Origin: Caulobacter sp. FWC26
GTDB lineage: Bacteria; Pseudomonadota; Alphaproteobacteria; Caulobacterales; Caulobacteraceae
Assembly (NCBI RefSeq): GCF_002742645.2
Contig: NZ_CP033875.1
Coordinates: 3,264,001 to 3,328,000 of the forward strand
DNA length: 64,000 bases
Direction of reading: 5' to 3'
This document shows positions 1 through 9,001 of the stretch, one piece after another. Below the pieces are notes generated by a model. That model did no database searches. It was not told the origin of the DNA and saw only the letters and a program-made list of their open reading frames with translations. Each line of letters opens with the position of its first letter. The stretch's first letter is position 1. Made by a program: the position numbers and the translations under genes.

Positions 1-2
1 AC

Positions 3-1220
3 GACATCGCTCAGGGACTGTTCGAGGCCGCGCGCGTCACCGGCATCGAGCTGGAACTGGCGATGGTGGAGTTCTCCGGCCTGGCCAACATGCGCCAGGG
101 CCTTTCACCTGCCGAGGCCGCCGCCCTCGATGTGCGTGTGGCCAGCGCGCTTCGCGCCGAGGCCCACGCCGGCGCGGCCGCCACCAAGCTTTCCGAAGAC
201 CGCTTCGCCGTGCTGCGTCAGCGCGACGACCGCCCAGAGAACATGATCAAGCGCCTGACCCGAATGGTCAGCGCCGAAGCCAGCGCTCATCTGGTCCCGC
301 TGGAAAGCGGCGGCGGCTCGGCCCGCGCGTTGCGGGCGCTACGCTATGCGCTCGACGACTTCCTGCGCGAGGGGCTCAAGGACACCCCGCCGATGAGCCT
401 GTCGGAGGCGATGAACCGCTCCGTCAAGCGCACTCTGGCCCGTGCCGGCGCACTGGGCGTCGCGGTGAGCCAGCGCCGATTTACCCTCGCCTATCAGCCA
501 GTGGTCTCGCTGGCGACGGGCCTGGCGCATCACCACGAGGTCTTGGTGCGGTTCGAGGACGGCGGCAGCCCGTTCGCGCTGATCCGCATGGCCGAAGAGT
601 TCGACCTGATCGAGGAACTGGATCACTCGATCGTCGAACAGGTGGTCAAGAAGCTGGCCAACGACCAGGAGCGCAAGCTTAAGCTGGCGGTCAACATCTC
701 GGGCCAGACGATCGGCAACGAGAGCTTCATCGACCATGTGAGCCGCCTGCTGTCCCGCTATGACGGGGCCAAGGGCCGCCTGATTTTCGAGATCACCGAG
801 ACCCGCGCGATCGACAACCTGACCCTCGCGAACCAGCACATCCAGAGCCTGCGCGCGCTGGGCTCGCTGGTGTGTCTGGATGATTTCGGCGCGGGCTCGT
901 CGTCCTTCGCCTATCTGCAGCAGCTGAGCCTGGACATCGTGAAGATCGACGGCCGCTATGTCCGGGAACTGGCCGACAATGGCCGTGACGGCGCCCTGGT
1001 GCGCCGCCTGGTCGAGCTGTGCCGCGACCTCAAGGTTCGCACCGTCGCCGAGATGGTCGAGACCGCCGAGGTCGAGGAAATCGTGCGCAACGTCGGCGTC
1101 GACTTCGCCCAGGGTTGGCTCTACGGCAAGCCTTCCGACAAGCCGTCCCCCGCCCTGCGCACCACCGCCACGGTCACGCCGCTGGCGCGACGCGCGGGCG
1201 CCAGCGACAGCTGGGGCTGA
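3..1220 (+). CDS. EAL-domain (c-di-GMP phosphodiesterase-type) protein, 5' partial
   Basis: The reading frame is open to the left edge, so the true start lies outside the window; the ATG at 63 is internal. The C-terminal half is an EAL domain. It has a HEVLVRF segment in place of the EAL motif, LAVNIS, FEITET, CLDDFGAG, IVKIDG, AEMVE and AQGWLYGKP, so the Glu, Asn, Asp-Asp, Lys and Gln positions used for metal and c-di-GMP binding are all kept. The visible N-terminal part looks like a degenerate GGDEF domain, with SEDRFAVL where GGDEF would be. No membrane segment is seen in the visible part. Expected role, from the family, is hydrolysis of c-di-GMP to pGpG, or c-di-GMP binding if inactive. 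It ends 40 bp from the converging DUF885 gene. Confidence 0.88.
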   Translation, partial: DIAQGLFEAARVTGIELELAMVEFSGLANMRQGLSPAEAAALDVRVASALRAEAHAGAAATKLSEDRFAVLRQRDDRPENMIKRLTRMVSAEASAHLVPLESGGGSARALRALRYALDDFLREGLKDTPPMSLSEAMNRSVKRTLARAGALGVAVSQRRFTLAYQPVVSLATGLAHHHEVLVRFEDGGSPFALIRMAEEFDLIEELDHSIVEQVVKKLANDQERKLKLAVNISGQTIGNESFIDHVSRLLSRYDGAKGRLIFEITETRAIDNLTLANQHIQSLRALGSLVCLDDFGAGSSSFAYLQQLSLDIVKIDGRYVRELADNGRDGALVRRLVELCRDLKVRTVAEMVETAEVEEIVRNVGVDFAQGWLYGKPSDKPSPALRTTATVTPLARRAGASDSWG

Positions 1221-1260
1221 CCGGCCCTCCCCGCGTGGGAAGGACCGATCAGAACCTCAC

Positions 1261-3084
1261 TCAGGCCTTGCCGCCCTTGGCGACGATGTAGTCGTCGACC
1301 ACGCGTTCCAGCACGGTCAGAGGCGTCATGCCCGACAGCAGGCCCGCGTCGTGGAACTCGCGGATGTCGAACTTCTTGCCGAGCGCCTTCTGGGCCTTGG
1401 CGCGGGCGCGGAGCCAGACGATCTTGCCGATCATGTAGCTGCAGGCCTGGCCGGGCCACACCACGTAGCGCTCGATTTCGGTCGTCGCGCCGCTTTCCTC
1501 ATCGCCCATCGTCTCGGCCATGTACTTGATGGCCTGCTCGCGGCTCCACTTCTTGTAGTGCATGCCGGTGTCGACCACGAGGCGCACGGCGCGGAACAGG
1601 GCGTCGTGCAGCATGCCGATCTGGCCGCGCGGATCGTTTTTGTAGATGCCCATCTCGACGGCGAGCTGCTCGGAATAGAGCGCCCAGCCCTCGGCGTAAC
1701 CCGAGAAGCCGATGATCTTGCGGATCAGCGGCAGGCCCTTGGCCTCGTTCGACAAAGACAGCTGCAGATGGTGGCCCGGAACCCCTTCGTGCACCGTCAG
1801 GGTGGTCAGGGTGTACTTGGCCTGCTCCTTGGTGTCGCGCAGGTTGATCCAGTAGATCCCCGGGCGCTTCCCATCCAGCGAGGGCGAGTTGTAGTAGCCG
1901 CCCGGCGCGCCGGCCTCGATGGCCTTGGGCACGCGACGGATCTCCAGCGGCGCCTTGGGCAGCTGGCCGAAATAGGCCGGCAGCTGCTTTTCGATCCACT
2001 TGGCCTTGTCGTTCAGATCCGCGATCAGCTGTTCCTTGGCCGCGTCGGTGTTGGGGTAGATGTCCTCACCCAGCTTGCGCATCCGATCGCCGACCGTGCC
2101 CTTGGTCATGCCGATCTTCTTGAACAGTTTGTCGGCCTCGGCCTCGATCGACTTGACCATGTCCAGACCCAGCTGGTGGATCTCTTCGGGCGTCAAGGTC
2201 GAGGTCGTGTAGTTCTTCAGCGACACCGCGTAGTAGTCGCCGCCGTCCTTCAGCCGCCAGACGCCCGCGTCGTGGGTGGCCTTGCTCCGCGCGCTCTCCA
2301 TCAGCGCGATCTGGCGCTTGAGCGCGGGCAAGACGGCGTTCTCGTAGATCTTGGAGGCCTCGCCGGCCCAGTCGCCGTCGATCTTCTTGTCCTTGGTGCG
2401 GCGGGCGATCGACTTGACCAGCGGCGCCTCGGCCGTCGGCGTGTCGGCGAAGGCCTTCATCTGGATCAAGGTCTTGTCGATGATGAAGTCGGGCGGGATC
2501 ACGCCGTCGGCGATGTCCTGCTTGGCCAGGGCGGTTTCCTGATCCATCAGGCGCGCGAAGCCCTCCATCCGCGACAGGTAGGCGTCGGCGTCGGCCTTGG
2601 TCTCGATGCTGTGCTGGGTGTCGAGGAAATCCGGCATCTGCTGATAGCTGCCGGTCAGCTGGCTCAGCACATAGGGCGCGCCCGAGCCGCCGCCGCCATA
2701 GCGGAACTTGGCGTTACCCTCATCCTGCACCGACAGCACGAACTCGACCGTGTCGTAATTGACCGCGTCCATGCCCTTGAGTGCGCGGCGGTCGATAACG
2801 CGCAGCGCTTCCAGTTGCTTGCGCGTCTCGGCCTTGCCCGCCTCGATAGCCGCGAACGAGCGATCGCCCAGCAGGCCCTTGGTCCAGGCCAGATCACCGT
2901 GATCCAGGCCCAGGCCCGTCGCCGTCTCGGGAGACTGGCGCAGTTGCTTGGCCATGATCACGTCGAACAGGGCGTTCAGCTTGGCCACCTCGCCCTCGCG
3001 GGCCAGGGCCAGGGTCGGCAGACCGCCCGTCGCGGCGAAGCCGGCCGCGGCCGTGGCGAACATCATGTGACGACGATTGAGCAA
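1261..3084 (-). CDS. Tat-exported DUF885 family protein (putative zinc peptidase)
   Basis: About 607 aa. The N-terminus LNRRHMMFATAAAGF is a twin-arginine signal, so the folded protein is probably exported to the periplasm. The DUF885 signature HEGVPGHHLQ, near the last third, is an HExxxGHH metal-binding motif. The family is annotated as putative metallopeptidases or lipoproteins of unknown substrate. I chose the TTG at 3084 because a strong ribosome-binding site (GGGGAGG, complement of 3091-3097) lies six bases upstream; an ATG at 3105 is the alternative and would overlap that site. A second DUF885 paralogue (about 596 aa) lies at 30510-32300, but with a Sec signal, so two versions are exported by different routes. 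Confidence 0.85.
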   Translation of the reverse strand: MLNRRHMMFATAAAGFAATGGLPTLALAREGEVAKLNALFDVIMAKQLRQSPETATGLGLDHGDLAWTKGLLGDRSFAAIEAGKAETRKQLEALRVIDRRALKGMDAVNYDTVEFVLSVQDEGNAKFRYGGGGSGAPYVLSQLTGSYQQMPDFLDTQHSIETKADADAYLSRMEGFARLMDQETALAKQDIADGVIPPDFIIDKTLIQMKAFADTPTAEAPLVKSIARRTKDKKIDGDWAGEASKIYENAVLPALKRQIALMESARSKATHDAGVWRLKDGGDYYAVSLKNYTTSTLTPEEIHQLGLDMVKSIEAEADKLFKKIGMTKGTVGDRMRKLGEDIYPNTDAAKEQLIADLNDKAKWIEKQLPAYFGQLPKAPLEIRRVPKAIEAGAPGGYYNSPSLDGKRPGIYWINLRDTKEQAKYTLTTLTVHEGVPGHHLQLSLSNEAKGLPLIRKIIGFSGYAEGWALYSEQLAVEMGIYKNDPRGQIGMLHDALFRAVRLVVDTGMHYKKWSREQAIKYMAETMGDEESGATTEIERYVVWPGQACSYMIGKIVWLRARAKAQKALGKKFDIREFHDAGLLSGMTPLTVLERVVDDYIVAKGGKA

Positions 3085-3188
3085 GGTTTTCCTCCCCAGA
3101 GGCATTTTTGAAGTTCAAAGCCGTAAGCCTGCCGTCTGGCGAGGCGAAATTAATTCCGAGTCATCTTGCCACGGCTGAGCGTCGCCGA

Positions 3189-3566
3189 TCAGGCCAAAGT
3201 CACGAAGAGCTCGTTCTCGATGATCCATTGGCCGGTGACCTTCTTCCAAGTGGCTAGATAGGTCCCCGACTGCTCGGGCGCGTCCTTCCAGGTCCCGATC
3301 CAGCGGCCGCGCTCGGCGGCGCGCGAGCCCTCGGCGTTCAGCGTGATCTCTTCGGTGGTGCGGACATAGGCCACAAATCCCCTGTCCGCGAACTGCCCGG
3401 CAAACGCGGCCAGGACATCCTCGGCGCCCAGCAGCAGCGAGCCGTCGCCGGCGATCAAGGTCACGCGGGGGTCGAAGAAGGGCCGCAGCCGGGCGGCGGC
3501 CTTGGCGGCGATCAGCTTGTTGGTCAGCTTGCGACGCGCGGCGATGGCGTCTTGCGGCGTGGTCAT
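3189..3566 (-). CDS. SnoaL/DUF4440-like small protein
   Basis: 125 aa starting MTTPQDAIAARRKL. The pattern of an N-terminal helix, a hydrophobic pocket, RVTLIAGDGSLLLG, and a C-terminal sheet ending in W-x-I-x-E-N-E-L-F-V is that of the NTF2-like SnoaL / DUF4440 fold (small-molecule binding or turnover). The ATG at 3566 has GGAAG six bases upstream; an ATG 16 codons earlier (3614) has no such site. It is divergent from the acetyltransferase gene at 3635. The substrate is unknown. Confidence 0.7.
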   Translation of the reverse strand: MTTPQDAIAARRKLTNKLIAAKAAARLRPFFDPRVTLIAGDGSLLLGAEDVLAAFAGQFADRGFVAYVRTTEEITLNAEGSRAAERGRWIGTWKDAPEQSGTYLATWKKVTGQWIIENELFVTLA

Positions 3567-3634
3567 GATGATCTTCCGGTTCGGGCCAGTCGGTGTAGCT
3601 TGCGCGGCGTTCATACCGCAAACCCTGAGTCCCG

Positions 3635-4168
3635 ATGGCCGCCCCGACCCTCACCACCGCTCGCCTGATCCTGGCTCCGCCCGCCCTCGCCGACTTCGAG
3701 GACAGTCGCGCGATGTGGTCCGACCCGCTGGTCGTCAAGCATGTCGGCGGCCGCGCCTTCACCGAAGAGGAAAGCTGGACCCGTCTGATGCGCGCACGCG
3801 GTCTTTGGGAAGTGCTCGGCTTTGGCTACTGGGCGGTTCGCGAGACCGCCACGGGCCGCTATGTCGGCGAGGTCGGATTCGCCGACCTGCGGCGCGAGCT
3901 TGAGCCCAGCCTCTACGGCCTGCCCGAAATGGGATGGGTGCTGGCGGCCTGGTCGCATGGGCAGGGCTTTGGAACCGAGGCGGTGCGCGCGGGCCTGGCC
4001 TGGATCGACCAGGCCCTGGCCCCCGAGGTGGTGCCATGCATCATCAACGTGGAGAACAGGCCCTCGATCGCTCTAGCCGAAAAGGTCGGCTTCCAGCTGA
4101 AGACCCACGCCCAGTACAAGGGTTCGCCGATCCTGATGATGGAGCGACGCCGGTCGTCCGGCCGCTGA
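3635..4168 (+). CDS. GNAT family N-acetyltransferase
   Basis: 177 aa. It begins with the usual RimJ/RimL-type opening TLTTARLILAPPALADFED and contains the GNAT fold landmarks: an EVGFADLRRE beta strand, an acetyl-CoA loop region around HGQGFGTEAVRAGLAW (Q/R-x-x-G-x-G/A-like), and a C-terminal N-x-x-S-I-A-L-A-E-K-V-G-F segment. The family transfers acetyl groups to amines such as protein N-termini. The target cannot be told from sequence. It is followed closely by a small hypothetical gene on the same strand. Confidence 0.88.
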   Translation: MAAPTLTTARLILAPPALADFEDSRAMWSDPLVVKHVGGRAFTEEESWTRLMRARGLWEVLGFGYWAVRETATGRYVGEVGFADLRRELEPSLYGLPEMGWVLAAWSHGQGFGTEAVRAGLAWIDQALAPEVVPCIINVENRPSIALAEKVGFQLKTHAQYKGSPILMMERRRSSGR

Positions 4169-4209
4169 CCGTCTGACGCTTGCGCGCCGAAACGTGCTAT
4201 GGCCGGCGC

Positions 4210-4536
4210 ATGGTTCGCAAAGTCACCGCCAAGCTCGTCGCCGTCCCCGATCCCACCGCCGAGGCGGACCGCGCCTGGTTCGAAGCCCATCCCGAACGGC
4301 GCTTTCGCCTGCGCGACCCGGCGCCGGTCGAGTTCAAGGACCCGCTGGGCGATCCCGGGGAGGGCTTTTCCTGGCGCGTGCTGATCGCCCGCCTGCCCGA
4401 AGGCAGCCGGCTAAGGTTGCCGGTGTCGCTGTCGTGGGAACTGCACAACGACCACGCCAAGGACCAGCACCTGCAAATCCTGTTCGATCAGGTCGCCCCG
4501 CCCGAGGCCAAGGCGCGTATCGCTTTCAAAAGTTAG
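4210..4536 (+). CDS. hypothetical protein, 108 aa
   Basis: Starts MVRKVTAKLVAVPDPTAEAD and is rich in charged residues, with the repeated HPERRFRLRDP / SRLRLPVSLSWEL style of a small soluble beta-rich protein. No signal peptide and no membrane segment. I do not recognise the family. The ATG at 4210 was preferred to an upstream GTG at 4180 because the extra residues (RAETCYGRR) are not protein-like. Codon use is like its neighbours. A hairpin follows immediately (4535-4583). Confidence 0.6.
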   Translation: MVRKVTAKLVAVPDPTAEADRAWFEAHPERRFRLRDPAPVEFKDPLGDPGEGFSWRVLIARLPEGSRLRLPVSLSWELHNDHAKDQHLQILFDQVAPPEAKARIAFKS

Positions 4537-4583
4537 AGCATTTTCGGCCCGATAACCGTTTCACACGTGTCGGAAAAGGCTCT
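4535..4583. repeat. imperfect inverted repeat (AGAGCATTTTC / GAAAAGGCTCT)
   Basis: AGAGCATTTTC at 4535-4545 pairs, apart from one mismatch, with GAAAAGGCTCT at 4573-4583. It sits just after the stop of the 108-aa gene and before the LuxR-type gene. AGAGC...GCTCT hairpins of this kind are common between alphaproteobacterial genes. It could act as a terminator or be a small dispersed repeat. Confidence 0.5.
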
Positions 4584-4621
4584 GCCTTGACGCGCCGCGC
4601 GGTTCGAGCACCCTTTCGCCC

Positions 4622-5035
4622 ATGATCCGCACGGTCGTTCTCTGGGCGCTGGTCCTGGCGCTGAGCGCCTTCGCCCTGCAGTGGCTGGAGTACGGCTTCG
4701 TCGTGCGGGCCTTCTCTTGGCAGGTCTATGTCGGGCTGATCGGCGCGGCGTTCGCGGCCGGCGGCGTCTGGGTCGGCTGGCGGCTCGCCGCCCGCGCGCG
4801 CCCGGAGGTGTTTCAGCGCAATGACGCGGCTCTGGCCAGCCTTGGCCTGACAGGCCAGGAGATCAAGGTCCTGGAACGTTTGGCGGCCGGCCGCTCCAAC
4901 AAGGAGATCGCCCGCGACCTTGGCCTCTCGCCAAACACCGTAAAGACCCATGTTGGGAACCTCTACGGCAAGCTGGAGGTCAGCCGTCGCACCCAGGCGG
5001 TCGGCAAGGCCCGGGACCTGTCGCTCATTCCGTAG
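4622..5035 (+). CDS. membrane-anchored LuxR-type HTH regulator
   Basis: 137 aa. Residues about 5-22 and 32-58 form two hydrophobic segments (IRTVVLWALVLALSAFALQ; VYVGLIGAAFAAGGVWVG). The C-terminal half is a complete LuxR/GerE DNA-binding domain: LTGQEIKVLERLAAGRSNKE, IARDLGLSPNTVKTHVGNLY, GKLEVSRRTQAV. There is no receiver domain, so the regulator is probably tethered to the inner membrane. The next gene encodes a DUF4199 membrane protein; this pairing suggests that the membrane partner or its state controls the regulator (inference). It might act on its own operon. Confidence 0.85.
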   Translation: MIRTVVLWALVLALSAFALQWLEYGFVVRAFSWQVYVGLIGAAFAAGGVWVGWRLAARARPEVFQRNDAALASLGLTGQEIKVLERLAAGRSNKEIARDLGLSPNTVKTHVGNLYGKLEVSRRTQAVGKARDLSLIP

Positions 5036-5156
5036 GGTTGACCGACGCCCGATCGGGCGAAACTGTCGTTCTCACCCTTTTGGGCGATACCGTTTCCCCG
5101 GGGAAACAAGACAGCTTGCGGGGCGCGTCGCAGGGGGCGGCGCGGAGGAGGACTCC

Positions 5157-5687
5157 ATGCAACGCACCATTCTCATCCACGGCCTGGCGTCGGGCGCGAT
5201 CATCATCCTGGGCATGATCGCCACCATCGTGCTCTCCAAGGGCGGCGCGCCGCATTCCAACGTCTGGCTCGGCTATCTGATCATGCTGGTCGGGCTGTCC
5301 GCGATCCTGATGGCGGTCAAGTCGCACCGCGACAAGGCGCTGGGCGGCGTCATCCGGTTCTGGCCCGCGCTGCTGATCGGTCTTGGCGTGGCGCTGGTGG
5401 CGGGCCTCGCCTATGTCGCGATCTGGGAAGTCTATCTGGCGCTGACCGACTACGCCTTCATGGAGCAGTATGTCGCCGCCACGCTGGCCCAGAAGAAGGC
5501 CGCCGGTCTCAGCGGCGCCGAGTACGCCAAACTGGCCGCAGACCTGGAAGCGATGAAGCACAGCTACGCCAACCCGCTGCTCCGAATGCCCATGACCTTC
5601 GCAGAGATCTTCCCGGTCGGGGTGCTGGTGGCTCTGGTCAGCGCGGCGCTGGTACGCAATCCGAAGTTCCTGCCAGCCAAGGCCTGA
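5157..5687 (+). CDS. DUF4199 family membrane protein
   Basis: 176 aa starting MQRTILIHGLASGAIIILGM. A strong ribosome-binding site, GGAGGAGG, lies just before the ATG at 5157; a longer reading frame from 4950 is a shadow of the regulator gene. Four hydrophobic helices are visible: about 8-28, 38-56, 68-93, and a last one near 150-168. The layout and the family motif fit DUF4199, which has no known biochemical role. It lies 121 bp behind the membrane-anchored LuxR-type regulator and is probably co-transcribed. Confidence 0.8.
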   Translation: MQRTILIHGLASGAIIILGMIATIVLSKGGAPHSNVWLGYLIMLVGLSAILMAVKSHRDKALGGVIRFWPALLIGLGVALVAGLAYVAIWEVYLALTDYAFMEQYVAATLAQKKAAGLSGAEYAKLAADLEAMKHSYANPLLRMPMTFAEIFPVGVLVALVSAALVRNPKFLPAKA

Positions 5688-5727
5688 CGGTCCAGGCTCC
5701 GCCGTCACTCCCGGAGCGCGGCGGGCC

Positions 5728-7803
5728 TCAAGCGGCTTGCAGCTGCTGCTTGACGCGCTCGGCCAGGGTCTTGATGTCGATCGGCTTGGGCAGGAAGGTC
5801 ACGCCCGTCTCGCCTTCCAGCAGGTCGCTGAACTCGGCCTCGGCATAGCCGGAGATGAACATCACCGGCGCCGTCCCAAGGTAACCGCGCGCCTTCTTCA
5901 ACAGGGTCGGACCGTCAATCCCCGGCATGATCACGTCGGAGATCAACAGGTCGATCGTGCCGGCGTTCTCTTCGGCGATCAGCAGGGCCTCCTCGCCGTC
6001 CGCGGCCTCCAGCACCTCGTAGCCCCGGGCGCGAAGCAGGCGGGCGGCGACGCTGCGCACGGCGTCCTCGTCCTCGACGAACAGGATTCGGCCGGCGCCC
6101 GACAGGTCGCGCGCGGCGCGCGGCTTGGCTGGCTCGGCGGCGACTTCGGCGGCCACGGCGCCGGCCGGCGCTTCGTAGACCGGCAGAAAGATGCGGAACG
6201 CCGCGCCCTCGTTGGGCCGGCTGTGGACGTGGATCCAGCCATCGCTCTGCTTAACGATGCCGTAGACGGTGGCCAGGCCCAGACCCGTCCCCTCGCCCAC
6301 CGGCTTGGTGGTGAAGAACGGGTCGAAGATCTTGCCCATGACGTCGGGCGGAATGCCGGGACCGTCGTCGCTGACCTCGATAAAGGCGGTGTCGCCATCA
6401 GCGGCCGGGAAGCCGAGCTGGATGGCCTCGTCACGGGTCAGGCGCGCGGTGCGGATACGCACGACGCCGCCGCCCTTGGCCGCACGCACGGCGTCACGCG
6501 CGTTGACCGCCAGATTCATCACCGCCGTCTCGAGCTGGCTCTTGTCGGCGCGCACCTGCGGCAGGTCGCGGCCGTAGTCGGTGATCAGCTTGACGTCTTC
6601 GCGCAACAGACGGCGCAGCAGGACTTCGAACTCGCTGATCAGTTCGCCCAGGTCCAGCACCTCGCGCTGAACGGTCTGCTTACGCGAGAAGGCCAGCAGC
6701 TTGCGCACGAGATCGGCGGCGCGGACGCCGGTCTGGCGGATTTCGTTCAGCCCCTCGTACGACGGGTCGCCGACCGGGTGGCGGTGCAGCAGCTCGTCCA
6801 GGCGCAATTGGATCGCGGTGAGCAGGTTGTTGAAGTCGTGCGCCACGCCGCCGGCCAACTGACCGATGGCCTGCATCTTCTGGGCCTGGGCCAGTTGCAG
6901 CTCGATCTGCTTCTGCTCGGACACGTCGATCATGTAGGCCACCAGGCGGCCTTCGGCGCGGTATAGATAGAGATGGGCGATGCGGGCGGGATCGCGCGCC
7001 AGCCGCACCTCATAGGGACCCGCGCGCCCTTCGTTCAGGCGCGTCTCAGCCTCGGCGCGCGAAGCGGCGTCGATCAGGTCGCCGAACACGACGCCAGGCT
7101 TGGCGCCGGTCATCGTGGTGAGGGCCGGATTGGTCTCGAGCACACGCGAGGTGAAAGGCTCAACGCCTTCCAACAAGGCCGCGCCGAACGGCGAAGCGCC
7201 GGCGAAGGCGTCGAGCGTGCTGGGCGGCGGGGCCGCGCGTTCGGCCACCGGCGCGGGCGAAGCGTCTTCGGCGGCCGTCTCGGCGACGACGACGGGCGAC
7301 AGCCGGATCAACAGCCGGCCGCCGGCCAGGCGCGAAACCTTGGCCGTGTAATCGACGCCTCCGGCGCTCAGCACGCCCTCGGCCATCTCGCCCTTGCGCG
7401 CCTGGACCAGGGCCGCGAATAGGCTGGAGCCGGCCACGCCCTTGGGAAGCCGGCGCTGCTCGCCCATCACCTCTCGCCACGGCCCGTTGGCGGCCAGGAC
7501 GCGGCCATCGGCGGCGGCGAGGCTGGCCGGCTCGCTAAGCGCCTCGATGAAGCCCTCGGCCTGATCGGCGTCACCGCCGGAAAGCGCCGAGCCGCGAATG
7601 GCCACGAGGCCCAACACCACGACGCCCGAAACGCCCAGAAGCAGCAGCAGGCCCGCCAGGGTGGTCGGACCGGCCTTCAAGGCGGGCGCCGCCGACAAGG
7701 CCGCAGCGACCACAAAAAACAGCGCCGCGCCGACCAGCCATGGATCGAAACGCCGACGCGGCGCGCCGGTCGAAACCTTGTCCTGAAGCTGCAAGTCGGC
7801 CAT
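5728..7803 (-). CDS. cckA: CckA, cell-cycle hybrid histidine kinase
   Basis: 691 aa from the ATG at 7803 ([10 protein letters not shown]), the same length as C. crescentus CckA. An upstream in-frame start 16 codons earlier is unlikely. Order: two membrane helices (about 22-44 and 48-69), PAS-like sensing domains (about 80-300), a HisKA domain with [13 protein letters not shown] placing the phospho-acceptor at His322, a HATPase domain ([36 protein letters not shown]), and a C-terminal receiver ([13 protein letters not shown], Asp in [10 protein letters not shown]). CckA drives phosphate through ChpT to CtrA and CpdR in the swarmer cell and reverses as a phosphatase when c-di-GMP or DivK activity is high. 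It lies next to the flhB-fliR-fliQ block on the same strand. Confidence 0.97.
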   Translation of the reverse strand: MADLQLQDKVSTGAPRRRFDPWLVGAALFFVVAAALSAAPALKAGPTTLAGLLLLLGVSGVVVLGLVAIRGSALSGGDADQAEGFIEALSEPASLAAADGRVLAANGPWREVMGEQRRLPKGVAGSSLFAALVQARKGEMAEGVLSAGGVDYTAKVSRLAGGRLLIRLSPVVVAETAAEDASPAPVAERAAPPPSTLDAFAGASPFGAALLEGVEPFTSRVLETNPALTTMTGAKPGVVFGDLIDAASRAEAETRLNEGRAGPYEVRLARDPARIAHLYLYRAEGRLVAYMIDVSEQKQIELQLAQAQKMQAIGQLAGGVAHDFNNLLTAIQLRLDELLHRHPVGDPSYEGLNEIRQTGVRAADLVRKLLAFSRKQTVQREVLDLGELISEFEVLLRRLLREDVKLITDYGRDLPQVRADKSQLETAVMNLAVNARDAVRAAKGGGVVRIRTARLTRDEAIQLGFPAADGDTAFIEVSDDGPGIPPDVMGKIFDPFFTTKPVGEGTGLGLATVYGIVKQSDGWIHVHSRPNEGAAFRIFLPVYEAPAGAVAAEVAAEPAKPRAARDLSGAGRILFVEDEDAVRSVAARLLRARGYEVLEAADGEEALLIAEENAGTIDLLISDVIMPGIDGPTLLKKARGYLGTAPVMFISGYAEAEFSDLLEGETGVTFLPKPIDIKTLAERVKQQLQAA

Positions 7804-7906
7804 CGGCTGGGTAGCACCTTTGGTTACGGCGAGCCCGCGACTCACCCGCAATTGGAGAAAGAATAGCCTTTTCTAGAGGCTAGGTCAGTTTTCCCAAGAA
7901 TGTGGC

Positions 7907-8992
7907 TCAGAGAGGACGCGCCCGGGATTGAGGCTTCTTGCCGTTCAGGATGAAGCTGATGACCTTGGCGACGGCTTCGAAGTGCTCGACGGGGATTTCT
8001 TCGTCAACCTCGACGCTCGCGTAGAGGGCGCGGGCCAGCGGCGGGTCTTCCAGGACCGGCACGCCATGCTCCTCGGCGATGGCGCGGATCTTCAGGGCCA
8101 GCTCGTCGACGCCCTTGGCCACGCAGAGCGGCGCGGGCGTCTCGCCCTGCTCGTACTTCAGCGCCACGGCGTAGTGGGTCGGGTTCATGACCACGACGGT
8201 GGCCTTGGGCACGGCCTGCATCATCCGCTGGCGCGAGCGCTGCATCTGGATCTGCCGGCGCCGGCCCTTGATATGCGGATCGCCGTCGGACTGCTTGAAC
8301 TCGTCCTTGACCTCCTGAAGCGTCATGCGCATGCGCTTCATGAACCGTATCCGTTGCCAGAAGTAATCGAAGGCCGACGTGGCCACGAGCAGCAGGATCA
8401 CCGCGATCAGCAGGCTCTTGGAGAGCTTCATCGCCTCGGGAATCAGGGCCGCCGGGTCCATGCCGACCAGGTTCCGCACCTCGCCGACGTGGGGCTTGAG
8501 CACGAAATAGGCGATCACGCCGGTGACCAGGAACTTCACCGCAGACTTCAGGAACTGAACGATCCCGTCGGGACCGAAGATGCGCCCCAGCCCCTTGATC
8601 AGATCCAGCTTGTTGAAGTCGGGCTTGATCTTATCGGGTGTCAGCAGAAAGCCCGTCTGAGCGATGTGCGCTGCGGCGCCCGCGAAGGCGGTGACCACCA
8701 TCACCAGCACCAGCGGCGGCAGCGCGGCCATCAGCGCCTGCTTGAGCACCACCATGGCCCCGCCGCTGGTCAGGTCGATCGTGCCGGCGTGGGCGATGAA
8801 CGGCGTCAGGGCCGCCATCAGGTCGCGGGTCAGCCAGCCGCCGGCCAACAGGATCACCGACACCGCCCCGGCCAGCGAGGCCAGCTGCGGGATATCGGCC
8901 GACTTGATGACATCGCCCTTGGCGCGGGCGTCCGACAGCTTCTTGGCTGACGGCTCTTCTGTTTTCGATTCTGGATCCGTGTCGTCCGCCAT
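7907..8992 (-). CDS. flhB: FlhB, flagellar export apparatus switch protein
   Basis: 361 aa. The N-terminus DPESKTEEPSAKKLSDARAK is the standard FlhB opening. Four membrane segments follow (about 38-60, 88-112, 145-168, 190-210), then the cytoplasmic domain with the autocleavage motif NPTH, cleavage between Asn270 and Pro271. FlhB switches the flagellar type III export gate from rod/hook to filament substrates. It is nine bases behind fliR and is the last gene of the fliQ-fliR-flhB operon, 103 bp upstream of cckA. Confidence 0.97.
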   Translation of the reverse strand: MADDTDPESKTEEPSAKKLSDARAKGDVIKSADIPQLASLAGAVSVILLAGGWLTRDLMAALTPFIAHAGTIDLTSGGAMVVLKQALMAALPPLVLVMVVTAFAGAAAHIAQTGFLLTPDKIKPDFNKLDLIKGLGRIFGPDGIVQFLKSAVKFLVTGVIAYFVLKPHVGEVRNLVGMDPAALIPEAMKLSKSLLIAVILLLVATSAFDYFWQRIRFMKRMRMTLQEVKDEFKQSDGDPHIKGRRRQIQMQRSRQRMMQAVPKATVVVMNPTHYAVALKYEQGETPAPLCVAKGVDELALKIRAIAEEHGVPVLEDPPLARALYASVEVDEEIPVEHFEAVAKVISFILNGKKPQSRARPL

Positions 8993-9001
8993 GCGCGCCC
9001 C

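Noticed and set aside
958..3111. 717-codon open frame on the plus strand
   Set aside because: It is the shadow of the DUF885 gene on the other strand: repetitive, low-complexity translation with no domain, typical of GC-rich antisense frames.
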